Shown here in pieces: positions 45,364-54,173 of a stretch of 64,000 nucleotides of DNA. Made by a program: the position numbers and the translations under genes. The first letter of the stretch is position 1. Each line of letters opens with the position of its first letter. Below the pieces are notes generated by a model, which worked only from the letters and a program-made list of their open reading frames with translations, was not told where the DNA came from and ran no database searches. Source of the DNA: Rhizobium sp. BK313 (GTDB taxonomy: Bacteria > Pseudomonadota > Alphaproteobacteria > Rhizobiales > Rhizobiaceae); NCBI RefSeq assembly GCF_014193655.1, contig NZ_JACHZQ010000002.1, forward strand, positions 496,001-560,000. Direction: 5' to 3'.

Positions 45364-45943
45364 TTACGCCTTGATGCTCGCTTCGAAGCGTGCGAATTCG
45401 GTGTCTGTTATGGGCACGACATGCTGGAGCCGGGTAGGCGCCCGTCTCCACGTCCGAGATAAACTCCTTGAAGGCAGCCACCCTTTCCTGCTGCAGTCGT
45501 TCGTATTCGGCTGCAAAGTTGCGATAGGTCTTTGCATGTCTCGGCTTATGGCCTGTCGTGTAGCCGAGTATGTCTTCGGCAAAAAGATATTGAGCATCCG
45601 CTCCGGCTCCTGCACCCATGCCAAGCATGATCATGGGGGTGCTCTTGGAAATCGCCTCCGCGACACGGTCCGGAACCACCTCGAGCTCGGCGCCGAAGCA
45701 GCCGATGGTTTCAAGCCGTTTCACATGATCCCACACTGCCTTGGCACTTTTGGCAGTCTTTCCGACGACCTTGAAGCCGCCTGTCCAGGTGCACTGGGAT
45801 GGGATCAGTCCAACATGCGCTACGACCGGGACGGCGTTGTCGCAAAGCAGTTTCTGGATATCGAGCGAGGCGGCGCAATAAAAACAATCGCCGCACATCG
45901 TGCCGCCGGCAGGCCGGCGCCGAGGTTCTGATCCCGAAGTCAC
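45364..45943 (-). pseudogene. panB-like (ketopantoate hydroxymethyltransferase family) fragment, frameshifted
   Basis: The readable frame resembles the C-terminal half of the PanB/phosphoenolpyruvate-mutase-like family (PVVAHVGLIPSQCTWTGGFK, LEVVPDRVAEAISKSTPMIM, GMGAGAGADAQYLFAEDILG). The N-terminal half, including the metal-binding Asp pair, is absent. Near 45440 the frame shifts: after ETGAYP the matching tail continues in another frame as LQHVVPITDTEFARFEASIKA and stops at 45364. It is therefore a truncated and frameshifted remnant. It lies at the end of the sugar ABC operon, on the same strand. Confidence 0.72.
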
Positions 45944-46014
45944 GCCAGCAGTCCGACCGTTGTCATCAAGCAGTTTGGAGATCTGCGATCTTCTGCCATC
46001 TCTTATCGCGATGC

Positions 46015-47100
46015 CTAGTTCAATCCAGCGAGCGATTTGCCGTCCACATCGAAGAGATGGCAGATGGTCGGGTCGATCTGAAGAGAAAGCGGCGTATGCA
46101 GCGGGGTCGCATCGGTACCTTCCGTCTGGATGACGAGAGACTGATCGGATGCGATGTCGACGTGAAAAATCGTCAGGCCACCGAGCCGCTCGGCAAGAAT
46201 TGCCTGCCCCGCAAACTGACCATCTTGGCCAATGCGGATATGCTCGGGGCGGATACCGAGCGTCAGTTTCGAGCCGACTTTCGCCGTTCCGGCAGAAACC
46301 GGAACGGTGATCGTGTTTCCACTCGCCAGCGCGACGGATACGCCGTCGGAGCTGGTTTTTTTGACGGTCGCGGGCAGAAAATTCATCTTTGGCGAGCCGA
46401 GGAAGCCGGCCACGAAGATATTTGCGGGGCGATTATAAAGCTCGAGCGGCGAACCGACCTGCTCGATACGGCCGTTGTTCAGAACGACGATCTTGTCGGC
46501 CATCGTCATCGCCTCGATCTGATCATGGGTGACGTAGATCATCGTCGCAGCCAATCTTTCGTGCAGGCGCATGAGTTCCAGCCGCATGTTGACGCGCAGC
46601 GCCGCATCGAGATTGGAGAGCGGCTCATCAAACAGAAAGATTTTCGGATTTCGCACTATCGCCCGGCCGATGGCCACGCGCTGGCGTTGGCCGCCCGACA
46701 GATCCTTCGGCCGACGGTCGAGCAAATGCGACAACTCCAGAACCTGGGCGGCTTCTTTGACCTTGTGGTCGCGCTCGCTTAATGAAACGCCGGCAATTCT
46801 GAGCGCGAAACCCATGTTTTCCGCCACCGTCATGTGAGGGTAGAGCGCATAGGATTGAAACACCATTGCCAGGCCGCGTTGCGATGGATCGATATCGTTG
46901 GCACGGGTGCCGTCGATCATAAGGTCGCCATCGGTGATTTTCTCCAGGCCCGCGATCATGCGCAGAAGCGTGGATTTGCCGCAGCCGGAAGGGCCGACGA
47001 AGACGACGAATTCACGATCGTCCACATCCAGGTTGATGCCCTTGATTACCTCGAGGGCGCCGTAGGACTTACGCGCATCGCGGAGTTTGAGATTAGCCAT
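46015..47100 (-). CDS. Sugar ABC transporter ATP-binding protein (MalK/UgpC type)
   Basis: The 361-aa protein has a full ATPase domain (Walker A GPSGCGKST, signature LSGGQRQR, Walker B FLFDEPLSNLD, switch VTHDQIEAM) and the C-terminal TOBE regulatory domain (about residues 240-360) of MalK-type importers. It energises uptake with the two permeases and solute-binding protein encoded upstream. Its ATG overlaps the ROK gene's stop by 8 nt. Last intact gene of a ten-gene unit. Confidence 0.9.
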   Translation of the reverse strand: MANLKLRDARKSYGALEVIKGINLDVDDREFVVFVGPSGCGKSTLLRMIAGLEKITDGDLMIDGTRANDIDPSQRGLAMVFQSYALYPHMTVAENMGFALRIAGVSLSERDHKVKEAAQVLELSHLLDRRPKDLSGGQRQRVAIGRAIVRNPKIFLFDEPLSNLDAALRVNMRLELMRLHERLAATMIYVTHDQIEAMTMADKIVVLNNGRIEQVGSPLELYNRPANIFVAGFLGSPKMNFLPATVKKTSSDGVSVALASGNTITVPVSAGTAKVGSKLTLGIRPEHIRIGQDGQFAGQAILAERLGGLTIFHVDIASDQSLVIQTEGTDATPLHTPLSLQIDPTICHLFDVDGKSLAGLN

Positions 47101-48130
47101 CGCTGGTCTCCTTTTTGCCGGCGGATATCGCCGCGCCACGACTGTCGGAATCTTCAGGACTCAATGACCCAAGGCCGATTTTGTCTTCACTCCTCAGAAT
47201 GAGACTGGCTGCGCCGATCAGACCAGCGTGACGTCCGAGTTGCGCGGGAACGATCGGCACGTCGCGATAGGCCGGCATGGCGCGATCGTGAACGGTCGCC
47301 GTCATGGCATCCCGCAGGAGGTCGAAGCCATGTGATATGCCGCCACCCATCACCAGGATGTCCGGGGAATAGAGGTGAAGCAGATTGGTAAAGCCGATCC
47401 CCAGCCAACGCGCCTCGGCATTGAGGAGTTCCAGGGCCTGGGCATCGCCCTTTCGCGCGGCTTCGACAACGTGCCGTCCAGTCACATCCGCGTCCGCGGA
47501 CAGTTCACGCAGCGTCGATCCGTCAGACTGTCGGGTGCGTGCCGTTGCCCGCCTGCCAAGCGCCGTGCCTGAGGCGACCGCTTCGAAACAACCGATCGCA
47601 CCCCAAAAACACCGTTCTCCCTCGTTGGTAATCGTCATGTGGCCGATTTCCGCGGCCAGACCACGTCTGCCATGCAAGATCCGCCCATCGGCAATCACGC
47701 CACCGCCGATCCCTGTCGATACGGTGACGAACACCATCGACCTTGCGCCGCGCCCGGCACCGTATCGCCATTCGCCAAGTGCGGCCGCATTTGCATCGTT
47801 TTCAAGCCGCACCGGCAGTTGGAAACGGTTGGAGAGGATGTCAGCCAGCGGAACCTCGTACCATCCGGCCAAGGTCGGCGGCGCAATAACGATGCCGGCT
47901 TCGGGATCGAGGGGGCCGGGCGCGCCGACCCCTATACCGACAGGAAAAAGATCGGGCGTTTGCGCCAGCACCGCAGCCGCCAGCAATTCGATCTGCTGGA
48001 TCACTGCGGCCGGCCCTTCGGCTGCATGCGTCGGAACAACCGAGAACGATAGAAGGCTTCCCTCGTCGCTCACCAGTGCGGCGCGAAGCTCCGTTCCACC
48101 GAGATCAAATGCAAGGGCAACCTTTTTCAC
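47093..48130 (-). CDS. ROK-family sugar kinase
   Basis: The 345-aa protein has the ROK N-terminal ATP-phosphate loop FDLGGTEL, the catalytic ENDANAAALGEW region and GIGGGVI. There is no helix-turn-helix, so it is an enzyme and not a NagC-type repressor. The ROK zinc motif CxCGxxGC reads CFWGAIGC, missing one cysteine, so zinc binding may be changed. GTG at 48130 is chosen because it overlaps the upstream epimerase stop (GTGA). With the epimerase it forms a kinase/epimerase pair as in allose catabolism. Confidence 0.85.
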   Translation of the reverse strand: MKKVALAFDLGGTELRAALVSDEGSLLSFSVVPTHAAEGPAAVIQQIELLAAAVLAQTPDLFPVGIGVGAPGPLDPEAGIVIAPPTLAGWYEVPLADILSNRFQLPVRLENDANAAALGEWRYGAGRGARSMVFVTVSTGIGGGVIADGRILHGRRGLAAEIGHMTITNEGERCFWGAIGCFEAVASGTALGRRATARTRQSDGSTLRELSADADVTGRHVVEAARKGDAQALELLNAEARWLGIGFTNLLHLYSPDILVMGGGISHGFDLLRDAMTATVHDRAMPAYRDVPIVPAQLGRHAGLIGAASLILRSEDKIGLGSLSPEDSDSRGAAISAGKKETSDG

Positions 48131-48852
48131 GAAACGCGGCTCTCCAGTCGATGTAGCCAAGTCATCCGGTCACCCAGGTTCTTGTCGCCGAACGCCAGCG
48201 ATCCAAGAACAACCGTTTGTGCTCCGGCTTGCCGCAGAAGCGGCACGGTCTGTTCGCGAATACCGCCATCAGCCGCCAAGATGACTTGATCTTCCCGGCC
48301 GGACTGCTTCAGCAGGGAGCGCGCCTCGATCAAGCGGTCGCATGCCTTTTCGGAAAGGCTTTGCCCTTTGACGCCAATCGAGGTGCCAAGCAGGGTCACG
48401 AAGGCGACATGGTCGATGAACGGCCTGACCGCCGAGACCGGCGTTTCGAGGCGCAGCACGACGCCGGCCTCCGCACCGAGTTTCTTGGCAAGCGCGATCG
48501 CGCGCAAACCTGCTTCATTATTCTCGGCATGAACGCTGATCAGATCGGCACCCGCCTCGATGAACTGGCGCGTCTGTTCCTCGACGATTTCGGCCTCGAC
48601 CATCAGATGAACGTGGATCGGCCTGGCAGTTGCTTTCGCGATGCGCGCGACGAAATCCGGAAAGAACAGGAAGCCCGGGGTAAAGCGTGCATCGGCGACA
48701 TCGATATGATGCAGGTCGGCATAGGGCTCGATGCGCCTGAGATCGGCCTCCATGTTGGCAAGATCGGCCGACCACAGCGAGAATTCGCCGAGCAGTCGGT
48801 CGCGGGGAAGTGCTGCAATGGCCGCCGGGCCTGAAAGAGTCTTGAGTGTCAT
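48127..48852 (-). CDS. Ribulose-phosphate 3-epimerase-family protein
   Basis: The 241-aa TIM-barrel protein keeps the RPE signature residues: HHIDVADARFTPG (His and Asp), IHVHLMVE (His) and LAADGGI (Asp), although the usual HxDxMDGxFVPN is changed at several places. This divergence resembles allulose-6-phosphate or related sugar-phosphate epimerases rather than the pentose-phosphate housekeeping enzyme. Start overlaps the hydrolase stop by 4 nt. Next gene is a ROK kinase. Confidence 0.8.
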   Translation of the reverse strand: MTLKTLSGPAAIAALPRDRLLGEFSLWSADLANMEADLRRIEPYADLHHIDVADARFTPGFLFFPDFVARIAKATARPIHVHLMVEAEIVEEQTRQFIEAGADLISVHAENNEAGLRAIALAKKLGAEAGVVLRLETPVSAVRPFIDHVAFVTLLGTSIGVKGQSLSEKACDRLIEARSLLKQSGREDQVILAADGGIREQTVPLLRQAGAQTVVLGSLAFGDKNLGDRMTWLHRLESRVS

Positions 48853-49679
48853 GATGAAAAGAGGCTCCGGATGGTCTTGGTTGCGAGGAAGGTGGCGATC
48901 GCGTCTTGGACTTCGGCGAAATGGCGTTCCTTGTCGGATGCCTTGGGGGTGACTTCGACAAAACTTGCATTGGCAATGGTATCGGCGAAAGTACGTGCAC
49001 AGGCGAGCGGGTGGATCGCGTCCTTTTCGTTACCGATGACGAGGGTAGGGACGGTGAGAGCGGCGGCGGCTGCTTGCGTCACACCCGGGCCGTCAGCCGC
49101 AATATCGGCCAGCACGGATGCGAAAGCGACCGCATTCGGCCGGTCGAAATAGCCGAGCAGGGAGGCAAAGTTATCGGGCGCGTTCGCGCATATCCGCATG
49201 CCGATCTCCGAACCGGCGAAGCGCTCCCTGGCTTCTCCGATCGAATGCGAGCGGAGCAAGGCCGCGACAGTGCGGATCGGCTCCAGATTGTCCGGCGCGG
49301 CGGTAAAGGTCCAGGCGGGGCGGACAAGAACGAGGGCTGCGACGCGATCCGGGTGGCGCTGGGCGAGATGCAGGGCAAGGGCCGCCCCCATGGAAATACC
49401 GCCGGCGACAAAGCGATCAAATCCACGATCTGTCGCCACGGCCAGAGCATCCTCGGCAAACATCCCAAGTGAAAAGGGCCGTGCGTCGCCAAGCGACGAC
49501 GCGCCATGTCCGCGGCACTCGACCGTGATGCGCCGCGCCGCTCCAAGCGTTGGAAAGGTCTGCGCAACCTGCGCTTCATCGCCGCCCAAGCCATGCTGAA
49601 AGAGGACCGGCAGCCCTTGGCCGCTGTCGAAAACGGCAAGGCGGGCATCGCCGCGCATGAAACCTGTTGCGGCAGCCAT
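48849..49679 (-). CDS. Alpha/beta hydrolase
   Basis: The 276-aa protein has the alpha/beta-hydrolase fold: an HGLGG oxyanion segment, nucleophile elbow GGISMGAAL (Ser), an acid region near VIGNEKDAIHPL and no signal peptide. The substrate may be an ester or lactone of the transported carbohydrate, because the gene sits inside the operon with overlaps on both sides (its start shares one base with the stop of the upstream isomerase gene). Compare the separate HSL-type esterase at 56870. Confidence 0.85.
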   Translation of the reverse strand: MAAATGFMRGDARLAVFDSGQGLPVLFQHGLGGDEAQVAQTFPTLGAARRITVECRGHGASSLGDARPFSLGMFAEDALAVATDRGFDRFVAGGISMGAALALHLAQRHPDRVAALVLVRPAWTFTAAPDNLEPIRTVAALLRSHSIGEARERFAGSEIGMRICANAPDNFASLLGYFDRPNAVAFASVLADIAADGPGVTQAAAAALTVPTLVIGNEKDAIHPLACARTFADTIANASFVEVTPKASDKERHFAEVQDAIATFLATKTIRSLFSS

Positions 49680-50497
49680 CAGACCAATTCCTTGAGAAAG
49701 GCCGCGACGTGCGGCGCCTCTGTGGCCGAAAGGCCGTGGGTGACGAGCGGACCGTCGAAACCTACCGAGCGCAGCCGTGCGATAAAATCGGGGAAATCCA
49801 CAACGCCCGTCCCGGCGGTTGCAAAGCGCCCGTCGGCATGGCGATCTTTGGCATGGGCCATGACGATATGCCCGGCCGCGGTTTCAACCGCGCGCTCGAC
49901 GATGGCGCGCGCTTGTGGTGGCGCGGCGCTTTCGAAGAGATTGGCCGGGTCGAGGACGATGCGCAGCCTTTTCGATTTCATCTCGGAAATCAGCCGCCTG
50001 GCGTCCGCAGCCGATCTCACGATATTCGCCTGCTCCGGCTCGATGCCGAGATCGACGCCATGCTCTTCCGCTAGCGCCAGCGCTTTCGACATCTCCGTCG
50101 CCATATCGGCCCAGGCCGTGGGATCGGTGTTTTCAGGGTGATGCGCCCACTGATCGCTGGGATGGCGCGTGCCGGTGCAGAGCGTGACGAGCGGTATGGA
50201 AAGTGCTGCCGCCGTCTCGATGACGACGGCGAGTTGGCGCAGGCCTTTCTGACGGACCGACGGGTCGGGATGGGCCATGTTGTAGGTGCCGGACAAGGCG
50301 GCAAGCACAACACCCGTTGATTGCGCCGCCGATCGGGTTGCGGTTACCAAAGGCTCCGGCACGGCGTCCGGCATCGAGGGCAGTCCGCAGCAGGCGAGGT
50401 TGAACTGCGTGCCGGCATAGCCGCTGTCGCGCACCGCAGATAGCACGCTCAAGGGGTCGGCTCCGGGAAAGGTCTTGGCGAAGATCCCGACCTGCAT
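49679..50497 (-). CDS. Sugar phosphate isomerase/epimerase-like TIM barrel (copy 1)
   Basis: The 272-aa AP-endonuclease-2/xylose-isomerase-like TIM barrel starts MQVGIFAKTFPGADP. Acidic and His residues that likely form the metal site are in VDLGIEPEQANI, VLDPANLFES and GHIVMAHAKDRH. Such proteins epimerise, isomerise or dehydrate sugars and cyclitols, or cleave 3-keto-glycosides. It shares one base with the next gene at both ends, so the cluster is tightly coupled. Exact reaction unknown. Confidence 0.83.
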   Translation of the reverse strand: MQVGIFAKTFPGADPLSVLSAVRDSGYAGTQFNLACCGLPSMPDAVPEPLVTATRSAAQSTGVVLAALSGTYNMAHPDPSVRQKGLRQLAVVIETAAALSIPLVTLCTGTRHPSDQWAHHPENTDPTAWADMATEMSKALALAEEHGVDLGIEPEQANIVRSAADARRLISEMKSKRLRIVLDPANLFESAAPPQARAIVERAVETAAGHIVMAHAKDRHADGRFATAGTGVVDFPDFIARLRSVGFDGPLVTHGLSATEAPHVAAFLKELV

Positions 50498-51573
50498 CAG
50501 ACGGCTCCCGTCACGGCTGCGAGTTCGACGCGCTCGCCGGTCTCCACCGACCGCGCGATCGCCACCATCGCCCGGATGGAGGCGATACCGTCGTCGACAT
50601 TGGCGCCACGCATCGGAGCGCCGTTCAGTGCCGTATCGGCGAGGCCTTCGAGTTGCCGGCGGAAAAAATGCCCGTCCGCACCGAGCGGCTTTCTACTCGT
50701 TGCATCCTTCTCATGGAAGATTTCAACCTCGCTGGAGCGGAAGTACCAGGGATTGAAGGTCTTCGCGAGCACGGAGCCGTTTTCGCCGTAGAGCTGGAAA
50801 CCTTCGTGCCAATCCATGCGGACGGCAACCGTCAGGTCGAGATGGCCGAGGGCACCATTGGCGAATTCGGTTTCCACGAACCAGCAATAGGCGCCGGCGC
50901 GCTGCAGCAGACGGGCGCGCACGGCGATGATATCGCCGCAGAAGAAGCGGGCGGTGTCGACCAGATGTGAGCCATGCGCCAGCATGAAATATTGCCTGAG
51001 ATCGGCTTTCGGATTGCCAGCCGGCTTGCGCGCAAGCTTGCTGGTGACGGGAAGCGGCTGTACCGCATCGGTGTTGGTGTAACGGTGGGTGGAATCGCAA
51101 TACCATGCCTTCAGCGCGAGGATCTGACCGATATCGTCGCGGACGAAGTCGCGCGCGGCCTCAAGTGCCGGATCAAAACGCTTCATGTGCCCGACCTGCA
51201 AAATCTTGCCGGAGCGTTTGACGGCGTCGGCAAGCTCCTTGCCTTCCTCGACCGAAACGCCGATGGGCTTTTCGCAGAGCACGTGTTTGCCGGCTTCGAG
51301 CGCCTTGATCGACATCGGCACATGATAGGCATCGGACGTTGCAACAATGACCGCTTCCAGCTCGGGGTCGGCCAGCATGGCGTCATAGTCGCTGAACATC
51401 TTCTGCGGCTGATAGGTTGCACCCATGCGCGCGAGCAGATCGGGTGCTGCGTCACAGATTGCATAGAGATCGGCATTCCCAGCCTTCACGCAGGATTCCA
51501 GATGCGCAAACTGGGCAATCGGTCCGCAGCCCAGTACACCAACGCGAAGACGACGATTTTCCTTCTCGATCAT
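50497..51573 (-). CDS. Gfo/Idh/MocA-family oxidoreductase (copy 1)
   Basis: The 358-aa protein has the Rossmann motif GVLGCGPIAQ, the family EKPIGVSVEEG catalytic lysine segment and a C-terminal alpha/beta dimer domain. These enzymes oxidise sugars or cyclitols at one hydroxyl using NAD(P), often to a 3-keto sugar passed to a TIM-barrel partner. Both neighbours are such TIM barrels, which supports this. GAGAAG before the ATG at 51573. Confidence 0.87.
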   Translation of the reverse strand: MIEKENRRLRVGVLGCGPIAQFAHLESCVKAGNADLYAICDAAPDLLARMGATYQPQKMFSDYDAMLADPELEAVIVATSDAYHVPMSIKALEAGKHVLCEKPIGVSVEEGKELADAVKRSGKILQVGHMKRFDPALEAARDFVRDDIGQILALKAWYCDSTHRYTNTDAVQPLPVTSKLARKPAGNPKADLRQYFMLAHGSHLVDTARFFCGDIIAVRARLLQRAGAYCWFVETEFANGALGHLDLTVAVRMDWHEGFQLYGENGSVLAKTFNPWYFRSSEVEIFHEKDATSRKPLGADGHFFRRQLEGLADTALNGAPMRGANVDDGIASIRAMVAIARSVETGERVELAAVTGAV

Positions 51574-51584
51574 GGTCCTTTTCC

Positions 51585-52403
51585 TTACGCGCCGTAGGTG
51601 CGCATCGTGTCACGGTTGGTCTTTATGGCTGCGGCGGGATCACCTGCGGCTGTCTCGGATTCTTCTTCCAACACCAGCCATCCGTTGAAGCGTGGTGCCC
51701 CCGCGACGAGATCGATCACCGCTGGCGCATCGAGAACGCCTTTGCCGAGCATCGCCCAGCGGTCGTTCGCATCGACGTCCTTGAGGTGCAGATAGCGAAT
51801 GCGATCCTGGTAGGTTCGCATCGTGTCGAGGATATCGGCGTGGCCACGCAGGATGTGACCGGTGTCGGGAACCCAGCCGACCAGCAGGGGATCGAGCAGA
51901 GCGAAGATCCGATCGTAGTCGGCGCGATTGAAGAGCAGGGTGTTGTGATGCGAACTCGGATGGACGGCAACATCGACGCCGGATGCCTTGCCGAGCGCGC
52001 CGGAGCGATTGTAGAACTCGGCCGCGATGGCAAACTTGTCGTCGCGCGATCCTTCCGACACGACAGTTGCCGAGCCGATCGATACAAGCGCGCCCGGAAA
52101 CTGTGCGGCGTAGTCGATCCAGCGTTGCGCCGTGGCCAGATCCTTTTCCATCGCGTCGGCAACCGTAAAACCGCTTTTGGAACCAAAAGCGAAGGATACG
52201 AGCTGCAACCCCTTGTCGCTCAGGGCCCCGGCGAATTCGCCAGGCTTTGTGGCGTAGTGACCGATCATCGTGTCTGTGATTTCGATGCCCGAATAACCAC
52301 CGGCGGAAATCGCTGCGAGCAAATCGTCGGGCGTTCCGGTCCAGACTTCGCCAAGCATTTCCCATGTAAACGTCTGGCAGGCGACCTTCAAATCCTTCGT
52401 CAT
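51585..52403 (-). CDS. Sugar phosphate isomerase/epimerase-like TIM barrel (copy 2)
   Basis: The 272-aa protein is a second AP-endonuclease-2-type TIM barrel (KVACQTFTWEMLGEVWTGTP, then GIEITDTMIGHY, and VAVHPSSHHNTLLFN, VPDTGHILRGHAD, YLHLKDVDANDRW), with His and Asp ligands of the metal site visible. It differs strongly from the copy at 49679, so the two probably do different steps. It lies between the permease and Gfo/Idh genes. Confidence 0.84.
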   Translation of the reverse strand: MTKDLKVACQTFTWEMLGEVWTGTPDDLLAAISAGGYSGIEITDTMIGHYATKPGEFAGALSDKGLQLVSFAFGSKSGFTVADAMEKDLATAQRWIDYAAQFPGALVSIGSATVVSEGSRDDKFAIAAEFYNRSGALGKASGVDVAVHPSSHHNTLLFNRADYDRIFALLDPLLVGWVPDTGHILRGHADILDTMRTYQDRIRYLHLKDVDANDRWAMLGKGVLDAPAVIDLVAGAPRFNGWLVLEEESETAAGDPAAAIKTNRDTMRTYGA

Positions 52404-52407
52404 GTCG

Positions 52408-53243
52408 TTATTCCTTGATTCCGCCCTGTGTCAGGCCTTCGATAATGTGTCGTTGGAAAAACAGGACCAATACAATCAGCGGCACGGTGACGACCGCCGA
52501 GGCTGCGGCGATGTCTCCCCAGGGCACGTAATATTGGTTGGTGAAATTGGCGATGCCCACAGGAATCGTCTGGCTATCGCTGTCCGACGTGAATGCGAGC
52601 GCGAAAAGAAATTCGTTCCAGGCGGTAATGAAGGCAAGCAAGCCTGTGGTGACCAGGCTCGGAAGCGACATCGGCAGGATGATATGCCACAGCAGGCCGA
52701 CGACGCCCACGCCATCCATGCGCGCGGCTTCATCGATTTCGCGCGGGAGCGTTTCGAAATAACCGAACAGAACCCACGTGACGAGCGGCAGTCCAAGCGC
52801 CAGATAGGTAATGATCAGGGCTCTGTAGGTATCCAGAAGCCCAAGGTCGGAGGCGATCAGATAAAGCGGCCCGACGAGCGCGATCTGCGGGAACATCGAG
52901 ACCGAAAGGATCACCATGAGGATCCCAAATCGTCCCTTCACCTCGAGACGCGAAAGCGCAAAGGCGGCAAGCGAACCGACGATCAGGCAAAGGGCGGTGG
53001 TGGCGAGCGATACGACAAGCGAATTCAGCACATAGTGGTGCAGGCCCTTTTCCACGAAGGCATTGTAATAGTGCTCCAGCGTGAACGGGTCCGGGATGAG
53101 CGAAGGTGTTCCTTCCGTCAGCGCTTTGTCGAGCTGGACGAGGTTGAGAACTGCCACAGGAACGGGCCGGCGGACCAAATGAGAATGAGGAACGCGCCGA
53201 CATAGATCATGATGCTTTGAAAGACGGTGCGGGTGTCGTTCAT
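52408..53243 (-). pseudogene. Sugar ABC permease (second) with a single-base frameshift near the N-terminus
   Basis: From the ATG at 53243 the product begins MNDTRTVFQSIMIYVGAFLI and runs through one transmembrane helix to PFLWQFST; the frame then breaks near 53140 and soon reaches a stop. One base away the expected sequence continues (VQLDKALTEGTPSLIPDPF) through five more helices and the permease EAA loop EIDEAARMDGVG to the end. A loss of one G in a TCGGTC-like stretch explains this. It is a MalG-type permease. Without repair the transporter would not form. It could be a real lesion or a sequencing error. Confidence 0.8.
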
Positions 53244-54172
53244 GTCGTCTTCCTTATCTGCCTGACGAGGAAGAGGCAGAACACCACGGCGATCATCCCT
53301 TCGGTGATGAACATTGCGGTGGAAACCGCCGAGCCGTAACCGAACTGCAACGTCGAAAAGAGAATCTTATAGGACAGCGTCGAGAGGGTTTCCGTGGAAT
53401 CGGCCGGACCGCCGCCGGTCAGCACATAGACCAGATCGAAGACGCGAAACGCGTCCAATGCCCGGAAAAGACCGGCGATCAGCAAGGTTGGAAGCAACAG
53501 GGGCAACCGAATGTTCCAGAAGATCGTCCACGCCTTGGCGCCGTCCATGCGCGCGGCCTCGATCAATGATTTCGGAACGGTCTGAAGACCAGTCAGCAAC
53601 AGCAACGCCATAAACGGCGTCGTCTTCCAGACATCGGCGAGGATGATCGTCGTCAGCGCAGTATCGGGCGAACCGTACCAGTTGACATTTTGATCGATCA
53701 ATCCGGCGTGGAGCAGGATGAAGTTGATGATGCCATGCTGTCCGTCGAACAGCCATCCGAACATTTTCGAGGTGACCACGGTTGGCATCGCCCAGGGAAC
53801 GAGCATTGCCGCGCGGATCACACCGCGACCGCTGAAGCTTTCGCAAAGGATCAGCGCCATGGCCAGACCGATCAAGGTTTCAAGTCCGGTTGAGGCTATC
53901 GTGAACCAGATTGTATGCCACCACGCATTCCAGAACGGCGGATCGGCCAGCAGTTGCGCGTAGTTGGCAATGCCGACGAAATCATTGTCCTGTGTGATCA
54001 GGGAACGGTTGGTAAAGGACAGGTAGATGCCATTGACGATCGGATAGAAGGAAACCGATCCTAGCGATATGAAGGCCGGCAGCAGCAAGAGCCAGGGCCA
54101 GAGGGCGCTCGGAAGCGCCCTCGTTGATTTTTGCGTTCGGCCGTCGGCGGGGGCCGTCACTGCGGTAGCCAT
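53240..54172 (-). CDS. Sugar ABC transporter permease (MalF/UgpA type)
   Basis: The 310-aa protein has six transmembrane helices and the binding-protein-dependent permease EAA loop (SLIEAARMDGAKAWTIFWNIRLPLLLP). It forms the channel with the second permease, which overlaps by 4 nt (ATGA) but is frameshifted. The ATG at 54172 lies next to the solute-binding-protein stop. The in-frame TTG at 54181 is less likely. Confidence 0.9.
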   Translation of the reverse strand: MATAVTAPADGRTQKSTRALPSALWPWLLLLPAFISLGSVSFYPIVNGIYLSFTNRSLITQDNDFVGIANYAQLLADPPFWNAWWHTIWFTIASTGLETLIGLAMALILCESFSGRGVIRAAMLVPWAMPTVVTSKMFGWLFDGQHGIINFILLHAGLIDQNVNWYGSPDTALTTIILADVWKTTPFMALLLLTGLQTVPKSLIEAARMDGAKAWTIFWNIRLPLLLPTLLIAGLFRALDAFRVFDLVYVLTGGGPADSTETLSTLSYKILFSTLQFGYGSAVSTAMFITEGMIAVVFCLFLVRQIRKTT

Positions 54173-54173
54173 G

